From an uncultured Prevotella sp. (GTDB lineage Bacteria; Bacteroidota; Bacteroidia; Bacteroidales; Bacteroidaceae): a stretch of 5,680 nt of DNA. The DNA is taken from positions 1-5,680 of the forward strand of contig CALGHW010000158.1 of assembly GCA_937916075.1 (NCBI GenBank), in the 5' to 3' direction. The position numbers were made by a program, and so were the translations under genes. Below are positions 1 through 5,680 of the stretch, piece by piece. A model generated the notes under the pieces. It was not told the DNA's origin, searched no databases, and was given only the letters and a program-made list of their open reading frames with translations. Within the stretch, counting starts at the first letter, position 1. Each line of letters begins with the position of its first letter.

Positions 1-2
1 CA

Positions 3-89
3 GCTGTTTTAAGAGCTCAGAAGGAAATATTGAACGAGCCTGAAAAATATTTATATTTTCATACTTTGTGTTTCAACCGTTCAGCTTGA
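3..89 (+). other. Possible C-terminal tail of a + strand gene cut by the left edge
   Basis: One frame is open from the window edge to a TGA at 87-89 and gives 28 residues, beginning AVLRAQKEILNEPEKYLYF and ending CFNRSA. The residue mix is plausible for a real C-terminus, but an open stretch this short is common by chance and the DNA is AT-rich. I recognise no family. If real, the gene would converge on the C10 peptidase gene, whose stop codon is 83 bases further right. The rest of 1-171 holds no other gene that I can support. Confidence 0.2.
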
Positions 90-171
90 ATTCATTTTAA
101 ACCTCTACTTATAAATCAGGCAAATTCCTCAAAATAGTCATGGAGAAATTCTTCAAGCTGTCAAACTCGGG

Positions 172-2007
172 TTAAGGTATGCTGACCTTCAAGGTCTGCC
201 CTTTCCATTTGATGATATAGATGCCACTTTCTGTTGTCAGGCTGTTGCTGTGTGATGTGATCATACGGCCTTGTGGATCGTAAACATCGAAAAGAATGTC
301 CTGTTCGGCTGTGATGTGTTTCCCGCTTACCTTTATAGCCTTCTGCAGATTGGTATCTTGACTGGATACAGTCTTGACAGTTGTGTAAACATCCTTTGCG
401 TCGTCTTGGATGTTGGCAAACTGTTCCCATCCGTTTTGTGCATTGACATAACTGTCTCGACAGCCGGCAGGCACATGCAGGACGACAGATTGAAGCGGTA
501 CATCGTAAAATACATCAAACTGACCGAGCGCAGGCGGTGTTTGGCACAGTACAGTCAGATCCTTCAATGTGTTGCAGCCCGAAAAAGTCTCGTCACCAAT
601 TGTCGTTACGGTGGGAGGAATTGTGATATCCAGCAGATGATCACAGTTGGCGAAAGCGTTGGGATAAATGGTCGTGATACCCTGGGGCAATATAACGCTC
701 TTCAGATAAGGTGATGCATGGAAGTATGAATCAGGGACTTTGCCTGTTGTGGATATGGCATTGCTGAAGTCGGCATTGAGCAGAATATAACTGTTGCCTC
801 TTGCGGCAATGAGGTCTTGGTCATTGATGTTTCCGCTGACGGTCAACTTCTCGATGAGCTTGTTGCTGTATTGACTTTCCAGAAGGTCAAACAAATTTCC
901 TTCTTTATCCATGTGCAAATTGAGTGTGAGTGGCTCTTCTGTGCTTGGCTCGATGCCCATGACACATGCTTGGTCCATACTATAGGCAAGGGATTCTTCA
1001 GTGATTTGTCCTAAGGCGTAGAAGCCATTGCATGAGCCACCCCATCCCCAGTTGACGGAGAACATGTCGTTCCCCTTGTATCCGTCGACGACAAAAGCAT
1101 GCCCTTTTCCTGTTATATCGTTTTGTCCACAGTATAAGACGGGTCTGTCATTGTCTATCTCATTGCGCAGCATATTTTTCCATTCAGTGTCACTGTATGA
1201 TGCGGCTTCTTGAAATTGAATGTCCATGGAGTAATTGAAGTAGGTCTTCAAGGCTTGGGCTGCAGATGTAATAGAGGCACTGCTTTCATTGTCTCCGTAA
1301 ATGGTCTCGATACTGACACCAATGTCGGCCATCAGTCGGGCGATATTGTCAAATCCGTCTTGGTTGAGTTCTGTCCATCTGTATGGCATATAGTTCCATT
1401 CGTAAGTAGACTTTGAGAAGTCGGCCTCTAAGAATCCGTTGGTATAAGTGCTGTAATATCTGTTTTGTGACACCCCTTTTTCAGGCCATTCAAAGTAGCG
1501 CATGATGATGGCTGTCGCTGTTGCGACACAGCCGGTGGGGGCATGATTGGGCGTGTATTTGGCGTATTGTCCTTGTTGGTTCCATTGTGCCGTGTTCAAT
1601 TTCACTTCGCCAGTGCTTGCATTTGTGGCGGAGTAGGATCCGGGTGTGTGGTTGGTGGCTTGCAAGTCTGTGATTTGTTGGCTGTAGTTGTTCAGTAAGT
1701 CTTTCAAACCAGGAGGCATGTTATTTTCTTGGAAAGTACCGTCTGTTGAATAACCGAGTATTGTTTGGGCTGATGCGTCGCCAGCGATGATGACGAATCC
1801 TTTTTCATCATCGTTGAAGACATAGTAGGGCGCAAGACGTGATAAGGAGGGCGTTTGTAGCCGTTTACCGCGCCCTGTCAGCTTGTTCCAAAAAGTATAA
1901 GCTTTTAAACGTGCCTGTTCGGCTGTAATCTGTTGGGCGTTTACATGAGGGCAAAGGGTGATGGAAACCACGATTCCCACAAAGATTTTTTTTAGATGAT
2001 TCATCAT
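172..2007 (-). CDS. Secreted C10-family (streptopain-like) cysteine peptidase with BspA-like LRR and T9SS-type C-terminal tail
   Basis: This is a 611-residue predicted secreted papain-fold cysteine protease. Residues 1-24 look like a signal peptide ending HVNA, with cleavage before Gln25. Residues 25 to about 115 resemble the Spi/streptopain prodomain that keeps the enzyme inactive (AEQARLKAYTFW, then GFVIIAGD near 70-77). The C10 domain spans about 135-355, with catalytic Cys160 in APTGCVATA, a likely oxyanion-hole Gln in the WNQQ segment at 142-145, catalytic His303 in GKGHAFVVDGY, and the NWGWGG motif at 319-324. Residues 380 to about 530 form BspA/TpLRR-like leucine-rich repeats, including LKSVILPQGITTIYPNAFANC. 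Residues 560-611 resemble a T9SS type A sorting domain (VYDPQGRMI, then SGIYIIKWKGQTLKV). Export would therefore be Sec to the periplasm, then T9SS to the surface or medium. The substrate is unknown. The start has two consecutive ATGs (2007 and 2004), and no Shine-Dalgarno is visible, as is usual in Bacteroidetes. The domain assignment is firm; T9SS export is inferred. Confidence 0.9.
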   Translation of the reverse strand: MMNHLKKIFVGIVVSITLCPHVNAQQITAEQARLKAYTFWNKLTGRGKRLQTPSLSRLAPYYVFNDDEKGFVIIAGDASAQTILGYSTDGTFQENNMPPGLKDLLNNYSQQITDLQATNHTPGSYSATNASTGEVKLNTAQWNQQGQYAKYTPNHAPTGCVATATAIIMRYFEWPEKGVSQNRYYSTYTNGFLEADFSKSTYEWNYMPYRWTELNQDGFDNIARLMADIGVSIETIYGDNESSASITSAAQALKTYFNYSMDIQFQEAASYSDTEWKNMLRNEIDNDRPVLYCGQNDITGKGHAFVVDGYKGNDMFSVNWGWGGSCNGFYALGQITEESLAYSMDQACVMGIEPSTEEPLTLNLHMDKEGNLFDLLESQYSNKLIEKLTVSGNINDQDLIAARGNSYILLNADFSNAISTTGKVPDSYFHASPYLKSVILPQGITTIYPNAFANCDHLLDITIPPTVTTIGDETFSGCNTLKDLTVLCQTPPALGQFDVFYDVPLQSVVLHVPAGCRDSYVNAQNGWEQFANIQDDAKDVYTTVKTVSSQDTNLQKAIKVSGKHITAEQDILFDVYDPQGRMITSHSNSLTTESGIYIIKWKGQTLKVSIP

Positions 2008-2057
2008 AGTTAGGTTGTTTTTTTAAAAGGTTATTAAATAGGCGGCTAATAGTATGT

Positions 2058-2099
2058 AAAGGAAGAGTGCGTGTCAAGTAAAACGCACTCTCCTCCTTT
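2058..2099 (-). terminator. Hairpin terminator downstream of the GH43-type gene
   Basis: A perfect 9-bp inverted repeat, AGAGTGCGT at 2064-2072 and ACGCACTCT at 2083-2091, encloses a 10-base loop. The stem extends by AAAGGA (2058-2063) pairing with TCCTTT (2094-2099) across a two-base CC bulge. It lies about 26 bases past the stop codon of the GH43-type gene and before the C10 peptidase gene, which is where a terminator between two same-strand genes would be. The T-rich run after the stem is clearer on the + strand (TTTTT at 2097-2101) than on the - strand (TTCCTTTACA), so it may act in both directions, or serve to stabilise the mRNA 3' end or process the transcript. Confidence 0.65.
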
Positions 2100-2125
2100 T
2101 TCTGTAATGGCTTAGCCCGGAAAAG

Positions 2126-3184
2126 TTATTTCTTCGCCTTCAGTTGGCGGTCCCATTTCAGGAGCCGGTTGTATTCCTTCTTGGTGAGCCGCATGAAGCT
2201 GCCGTGTTGCGGTCCGGTTACCCCTTGGATGTCCACGGGGTCGGAGAAGTTGCGCAGGTTTTTGTCGGCCTTGCAGATGCGGTAATGCTTGGGCTTGTCA
2301 CTATACTGGATATAGGCCACACGCCAGGTGGAGTCACCGATAAGCTGGAAGGCACTGCTTCCCTCACATTTCTTCTTGCCCTCAAAGCTCACGAAGTCAT
2401 GTTCCACGGGCTCGCCCCAGTCATGGGTGAGATATTTGCTGGTGGCGGTGTAGATACCAGGATGGCCGCCCTCCTTCTTGATGAGCATGTGGTAGAGGCC
2501 GTCGCTCTCCAGATAGTTGATGTCGCAGTCGATGGTGGCGTAGCCCCAGTCGAAGAGCAGCCGGGGTGTGGTCAGCCGGGTGAAACTCTTGTCGGCATAG
2601 CTGTAGTACATACGGTCATACTTCTCCTCGGGACGGTTGAGCATGGAGTAATAAATGAGGTAGCCGCCCTTGGTGCCGTCGGCCCAAATATAGTTGGGGT
2701 CCCAGAATATTTGCGGAGCCCACACCCGGTTGATGGTGCTCCAGTCCTTGTAAGGCGAGGTGGCGGTGGCGGCGTCGCAGAAGTTCTGCATACCTTTGCG
2801 GAAGTCGAAGGTGACACTGGTCCAGTGGATAAGGTCCTTGCTCTTCAGCAGGTCGATGCCATAGTTGTCCCAGATATGGCTTTTGGCCACGCACATGTCC
2901 GTCGTGACCATGAGGTAGCCCTTGCCGTCGGTGGAGCGTGTGATGTAGGCGTCGCGTGTGCCGCCCTCGATGCGCGCATGCTCCTGCGGGTCGAAGATGG
3001 CGTTGCCGTTGTTGATGTCCTGGTAGTGATAGCCGTCGCGCGATATGGCGTAGGCCGTGTATTCGCCCCGGTCGCTCATGTGGCAATAGAGGTATCCGTA
3101 GTCACCTTTTTGTAAGTTTTGGGCCTGTACGGGCAGTAGGGCGGCACAGGCTAAAAGAGTTGTGAAGAGTTGTTTTTTTATCAT
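2126..3184 (-). CDS. Secreted GH43-family glycoside hydrolase (probable arabinosidase/xylosidase type)
   Basis: This is a 352-residue predicted five-bladed beta-propeller glycosidase with no extra carbohydrate-binding module. Residues 1-21 form a signal peptide (MIKKQLFTTLLACAALLPVQA, cut before Gln22), so it acts in the periplasm or outside the cell. Features match GH43 proteins like the Bacteroides BT3655 group as I remember them: an N-terminal SRDGYHYQDINNG blade, GGTRDAYITR at 74-83, LLKSKDLIHWTS at 112-123, VWAPQIFWD at 154-162, IDCDINYL at 218-225 and CEGSSAF at 273-279. By analogy Asp78, Asp219 or Asp221, and Glu274 are candidates for base, pKa modulator and acid. The likely substrate is an alpha-L-arabinofuranosyl or beta-xylosyl linkage in plant polysaccharide, which the sequence does not settle. 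One oddity is RDA where I expect RDP. No SusC/SusD pair or regulator is in view. The ATG at 3184 sits about 42 bases below a TAnnTTTG box, and no strong Shine-Dalgarno is visible. Fold assignment is good; substrate is uncertain. Confidence 0.85.
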   Translation of the reverse strand: MIKKQLFTTLLACAALLPVQAQNLQKGDYGYLYCHMSDRGEYTAYAISRDGYHYQDINNGNAIFDPQEHARIEGGTRDAYITRSTDGKGYLMVTTDMCVAKSHIWDNYGIDLLKSKDLIHWTSVTFDFRKGMQNFCDAATATSPYKDWSTINRVWAPQIFWDPNYIWADGTKGGYLIYYSMLNRPEEKYDRMYYSYADKSFTRLTTPRLLFDWGYATIDCDINYLESDGLYHMLIKKEGGHPGIYTATSKYLTHDWGEPVEHDFVSFEGKKKCEGSSAFQLIGDSTWRVAYIQYSDKPKHYRICKADKNLRNFSDPVDIQGVTGPQHGSFMRLTKKEYNRLLKWDRQLKAKK

Positions 3185-3225
3185 AGCTTCTTTTTTAGGG
3201 TTAGTGATGAAATTTTGAAATTATG

Positions 3226-3233
3226 CAAAGTTA
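3226..3233 (-). promoter_or_regulatory. Bacteroidetes -7 box for the GH43-type gene
   Basis: On the - strand this reads TAACTTTG, a full match to the Bacteroidetes primary sigma factor -7 consensus TAnnTTTG. It ends about 41 bases upstream of the start codon at 3184, which would give a leader of about 30-35 bases. No clear TTTG -33 element lies about 20 bases further upstream. That position is occupied instead by the palindrome at 3242-3255, which suggests that an activator or repressor may act there. Confidence 0.5.
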
Positions 3234-3241
3234 GTCATAAT

Positions 3242-3255
3242 TGTCGATATTGACA
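3242..3255. promoter_or_regulatory. Candidate operator: imperfect palindrome TGTCGATATTGACA
   Basis: The 14-mer TGTCGATATTGACA equals its own reverse complement at 12 of 14 positions, with TGTC and GACA arms around an ATAT centre. It lies 9-22 bases upstream of the GH43 -7 box and so overlaps the expected -33 region. Part of it recurs nearby: ATATTGACA at 3310-3318 and TTGTCGGTAT at 3338-3347. A transcription factor site is an inference from position and symmetry only. Short AT-rich palindromes also occur by chance. Confidence 0.2.
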
Positions 3256-3326
3256 GTCTGTTTGTTGAAAAGAAACAATAAAACTGTCTTTTTGTCTTAA
3301 CTTGCTGACATATTGACACTTAATAA

Positions 3327-3355
3327 TACTTTTTTACTTGTCGGTATACCTTTTG
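3327..3355 (+). promoter_or_regulatory. Candidate clpB promoter region (degenerate -7 boxes)
   Basis: Two near matches to TAnnTTTG lie upstream of clpB: TACTTTTT at 3327-3334 and TACCTTTT, followed by G, at 3347-3355. Each differs from the consensus by one base. The second would give a leader of about 80 bases that begins just before the hairpin at 3370-3398. Neither has a convincing -33 TTTG. I cannot choose between them, and I see no CIRCE-type inverted repeat (the HrcA heat-shock operator) here. Confidence 0.25.
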
Positions 3356-3369
3356 ATAAGAAGATAGCG

Positions 3370-3398
3370 GCTGCGGCTTGAAAAGCAGCGGCCAAGCC
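3370..3398 (+). promoter_or_regulatory. Hairpins in the clpB 5' leader (two mutually exclusive pairings)
   Basis: GGCTTG at 3375-3380 pairs perfectly with CAAGCC at 3393-3398 around a 12-base loop. A competing stem pairs GCTGC at 3370-3374 with GCAGC at 3385-3389. The second arm of the short stem lies in the loop of the other, so the two probably cannot form together. The structures sit 41-69 bases upstream of the clpB start and are G+C-rich within an otherwise AT-rich leader. A regulatory role is inferred. Confidence 0.35.
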
Positions 3399-3422
3399 AA
3401 ACATTAAGAAAACAATATATAG

Positions 3423-3429
3423 AAAGGAG
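3423..3429 (+). promoter_or_regulatory. Shine-Dalgarno of clpB
   Basis: AAAGGAG ends 9 bases before the ATG at 3439. A clear purine-rich site like this fixes the start, is absent from the other two genes here, and is less usual in Bacteroidetes, where translation often relies on AT-rich unstructured leaders. Confidence 0.6.
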
Positions 3430-3438
3430 AACAACAAT

Positions 3439-5680
3439 ATGACATTCGACAAGTTTACCATCAAGGCGCAGGAAGTTGTGCAAGAGGCTGTCAATACGGC
3501 CCAGCGCAGCGGACAGCAGACCATTGAGCCTACCCACCTGCTGAAAGGCATTCTCACGAAGGCCAAGGACGTGACCAATTTCATCTTCCAGAAGTTGGGT
3601 GTCAACGCCAACCAGATAGGTATGCTCGTAGACCAAGACATACAGCATCTGCCGAGGGTGCAGGGCGGACAGCCTTACCTCTCCAACGACACCAACAGCG
3701 TGCTCAACCGCGCGCAGGAGTTGTCGCAGCAGTTGGGCGATGAGTTTGTCAGTGTGGAGCCCATCCTGCTGGCCCTGCTCACCGTCAACTCCACCGCCAG
3801 CCGTATCCTCAAGGATGCCGGTTGCACGGAGAAGGAGATGCGCCAGGCCATCCAGGAACTCCGTCAGGGCCAGAAGGTGCAGAGCCAGAGCGGCGACGAA
3901 AACTATCAGAGTCTTGACAAATATGCCAAGAACCTCGTGGAGCAAGCACGTGCCGGCAAGCTCGACCCTGTGATAGGGCGTGACGAGGAAATCAGGCGTG
4001 TGCTCCAGATACTGTCGCGTCGTACCAAGAACAATCCTATCTTGATAGGTGAGCCGGGTACCGGTAAGACAGCCATTGTGGAGGGACTGGCCGAGCGTAT
4101 CGTCCGTGGCGATGTGCCCGAGAACCTGAAAGACAAACAACTCTATTCGCTCGACATGGGTGCTCTGGTGGCCGGTGCCAAATATAAAGGCGAGTTTGAG
4201 GAGCGACTCAAGAGCGTCATCAATGAGGTGACCAAGAGCGAGGGCCGCATCATCCTCTTCATCGATGAGATTCACACCCTGGTGGGTGCCGGCGGTGGCG
4301 AGGGCGCCATGGATGCCGCCAACATCCTGAAGCCGGCCTTGGCCCGTGGCGAACTCAGAGCCATCGGTGCCACCACGCTCAACGAGTATCAGAAATACTT
4401 CGAGAAGGACAAGGCTTTGGAACGTCGGTTCCAGACCGTCATGGTTGACGAGCCTGACGAACTGAGCGCCATCTCCATCCTCCGAGGCTTGAAGGAGCGT
4501 TATGAGAACCACCACAAGGTGCGTATTCAGGATGATGCTTGTATCGCCGCCGTGAAGCTCTCGGAGCGGTATATCAGTGACCGATTCCTGCCCGACAAGG
4601 CCATCGACCTGATGGATGAGGCCGCCGCCAAGCTGCGGATGGAGCGCGACTCTGTGCCTGAGGAGCTCGACGAGATAACCCGTAAGCTCAAGCAGCTCGA
4701 GATAGAGCGCGAGGCCATCAAGCGGGAGAACGACCAGCCGAAGATAGCACAGCTCGACAAGGAGATAGCCGACCTCAAGGAGCAGGAAAAACAGTTCAGG
4801 GCTAAATGGGAAGGAGAGAAAGCCCTCGTGAATAAGATTCAGGAGGACAAGCAACAGATGGAGAACCTGAAGCTCGAGGCCGAGCGTGCCGAGCGTGAAG
4901 GCAACTATGAGCGGGTGGCTGAAATCCGTTACAGCAAACTGAAGACGCTGGCCGACGACATCAAGCATATCCAGGAGCAGCTCAAGAGCACCCAGGGCGG
5001 CGAGGCCATGGTGCGCGAGGAGGTGACGGCCGACGATATCGCCGAGGTGGTGAGCCGCTGGACGGGCATCCCCGTGACCCGGATGATGCAGAGTGAGCGC
5101 GAGAAACTGCTTCATCTGGAGGAAGAGCTTCACAAGCGCGTCATCGGTCAGGATGAGGCCATCAGCGCCGTGAGCGACGCCGTGCGCCGCAGCCGTGCCG
5201 GACTGCAAGACCCCAAGCGGCCTATCGCCTCGTTTATCTTCCTCGGCACCACCGGTGTGGGTAAGACGGAGCTGGCCAAGGCCTTGGCCGAATACCTCTT
5301 CAACGACGAGACGATGATGACCCGTATCGACATGAGCGAGTATCAAGAGAAGTTCAGTGTCTCTCGGCTGATTGGTGCCCCTCCAGGATACGTAGGCTAT
5401 GATGAGGGTGGCCAGCTTACCGAGGCCGTGCGCCGCAAGCCTTACTCGGTGGTGCTCTTCGACGAGATAGAGAAGGCCCATCCGGATGTGTTCAACATCC
5501 TCTTGCAGGTGCTCGACGACGGACGGCTCACCGACAACAAGGGCCGCACGGTCAACTTCAAGAACACCATCATCATCATGACCTCCAATCTGGGTAGCCA
5601 GTATATCCAGCAGGAGTTTGAGAAAATCAACCCCTCCAACCACGATGCCATCGTGAGCGATACCAAGGCCAAGGTGATGG
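3439..5680 (+). CDS. clpB: ATP-dependent chaperone ClpB (Hsp100 disaggregase), 3' end cut by the window
   Basis: The frame is open for 747 codons to the right edge; full-length ClpB is about 860 residues, so the end of the second ATPase domain is missing. ClpB is a cytosolic hexameric AAA+ motor that threads aggregated proteins through its pore and works with DnaK/DnaJ/GrpE. Visible domains: Clp_N, residues 1 to about 145; first ATPase domain with Walker A GEPGTGKT 204-211, pore loop Tyr249 in GAKYKGEF, Walker B IDE ending at Glu277, and arginine fingers Arg329-330 in LERRF; coiled-coil M domain about 410-516, which marks ClpB and not ClpA or ClpC; second ATPase domain with Walker A GTTGVGKT 603-610, pore loop GYVGY 650-654 and Walker B Asp675-Glu676. 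All the catalytic residues I can check are intact. The Thr in GTTGVGKT replaces the Pro of E. coli (GPTGVGKT) and is, from memory, usual in Bacteroidetes. The start is supported by AAAGGAG 9 bases upstream and by the conserved MTFDKFT opening. The gene is divergent from the GH43-type gene and probably monocistronic or first in its unit. Confidence 0.97.
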   Translation, partial: MTFDKFTIKAQEVVQEAVNTAQRSGQQTIEPTHLLKGILTKAKDVTNFIFQKLGVNANQIGMLVDQDIQHLPRVQGGQPYLSNDTNSVLNRAQELSQQLGDEFVSVEPILLALLTVNSTASRILKDAGCTEKEMRQAIQELRQGQKVQSQSGDENYQSLDKYAKNLVEQARAGKLDPVIGRDEEIRRVLQILSRRTKNNPILIGEPGTGKTAIVEGLAERIVRGDVPENLKDKQLYSLDMGALVAGAKYKGEFEERLKSVINEVTKSEGRIILFIDEIHTLVGAGGGEGAMDAANILKPALARGELRAIGATTLNEYQKYFEKDKALERRFQTVMVDEPDELSAISILRGLKERYENHHKVRIQDDACIAAVKLSERYISDRFLPDKAIDLMDEAAAKLRMERDSVPEELDEITRKLKQLEIEREAIKRENDQPKIAQLDKEIADLKEQEKQFRAKWEGEKALVNKIQEDKQQMENLKLEAERAEREGNYERVAEIRYSKLKTLADDIKHIQEQLKSTQGGEAMVREEVTADDIAEVVSRWTGIPVTRMMQSEREKLLHLEEELHKRVIGQDEAISAVSDAVRRSRAGLQDPKRPIASFIFLGTTGVGKTELAKALAEYLFNDETMMTRIDMSEYQEKFSVSRLIGAPPGYVGYDEGGQLTEAVRRKPYSVVLFDEIEKAHPDVFNILLQVLDDGRLTDNKGRTVNFKNTIIIMTSNLGSQYIQQEFEKINPSNHDAIVSDTKAKVM

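Noticed and set aside
41..61. AT-rich near-palindrome (AAAATAT, TT, ATATTTT)
   Set aside because: All its core pairs are A-T, and the local sequence is about one-third G+C, so this is expected by chance. No T-run or gene end fixes a function.
271..714. 147-codon open frame on the + strand inside the C10 gene
   Set aside because: It overlaps the LRR and C-terminal coding region of the peptidase on the other strand and has no recognisable domain or promoter.
1986..1993. A/T homopolymers near the starts of both secreted-protein genes (8 and 7 bases) as phase-variation tracts
   Set aside because: They encode the Lys-Lys of the signal peptide n-regions, where AAA codons are common in Bacteroidetes. 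The tracts are short, and no alternative frame or invertible promoter accompanies them.
2144..3115. 323-codon open frame on the + strand, opposite the GH43-type gene
   Set aside because: It is antisense to a clear glycosidase with a signal peptide. Its product is Val/Ala/Gly-rich with no motif or ribosome site, so it is a shadow frame.
3146..3157. Lipobox-like LLAC (residues 10-13) in the GH43-type signal peptide
   Set aside because: The hydrophobic stretch before the Cys is too short, the -2 residue is not typical, and a better signal peptidase I site (VQA then Q) follows at residue 21. Secretion as a lipoprotein is not excluded but is less likely.
3334..5643. 769-codon open frame on the - strand, opposite clpB
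   Set aside because: It lies entirely antisense to a ClpB frame with all the expected motifs. Its product is a low-complexity run of Leu, Val, His and Gly with no recognisable domain, as expected for the antisense of a G+C-rich, codon-biased gene.
1..5680. CRISPR array, tRNA or rRNA gene, insertion sequence or phage genes
   Set aside because: I saw no regularly spaced repeats, cloverleaf sequences, transposase motifs or terminal inverted repeats of useful length. The three genes account for about 90% of the window.

Overview
The window looks like an ordinary chromosomal segment from a Bacteroidota bacterium, most likely the order Bacteroidales and Prevotella-like. Four things point there: a family C10 (streptopain-like) peptidase with a Spi-type prodomain, BspA-like leucine-rich repeats and a type IX secretion (T9SS)-style C-terminal tail; a secreted GH43-type glycosidase; a ClpB whose second Walker A reads GTTGVGKT, which I recall from Bacteroidetes homologues; and a TAnnTTTG-type promoter element. 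The genus is an inference and no marker gene settles it.

Layout. Positions 1-171 are AT-rich and hold no convincing complete gene, only a possible 28-codon tail of a + strand gene. Positions 172-2007 (- strand) encode the secreted C10 peptidase. Positions 2008-2125 hold a strong hairpin that probably terminates the GH43 transcript. Positions 2126-3184 (- strand) encode the GH43-type hydrolase. Positions 3185-3438 are a divergent promoter region with a good -7 box for the GH43 gene, a weaker promoter candidate for clpB, and an RNA hairpin in the clpB leader. From 3439 to the right edge (+ strand) runs clpB, cut off after 747 codons of an expected 860 or so.

How the genes relate. The peptidase and glycosidase are both exported and lie on the same strand, but a terminator-like hairpin separates them and their base composition differs (roughly 45% against 58% G+C in sample lines), so they need not form an operon or share a pathway. 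The glycosidase has no visible SusC/SusD partner or regulator. clpB is a core cytosolic disaggregase transcribed away from both and is functionally unrelated.

I found no previously undescribed system. The points most worth checking are the C10-LRR-T9SS domain arrangement, possible structured (perhaps temperature-responsive) RNA in the clpB leader, a conserved-position internal GTG start in clpB, and short palindromic or repeated motifs in the divergent promoter region.
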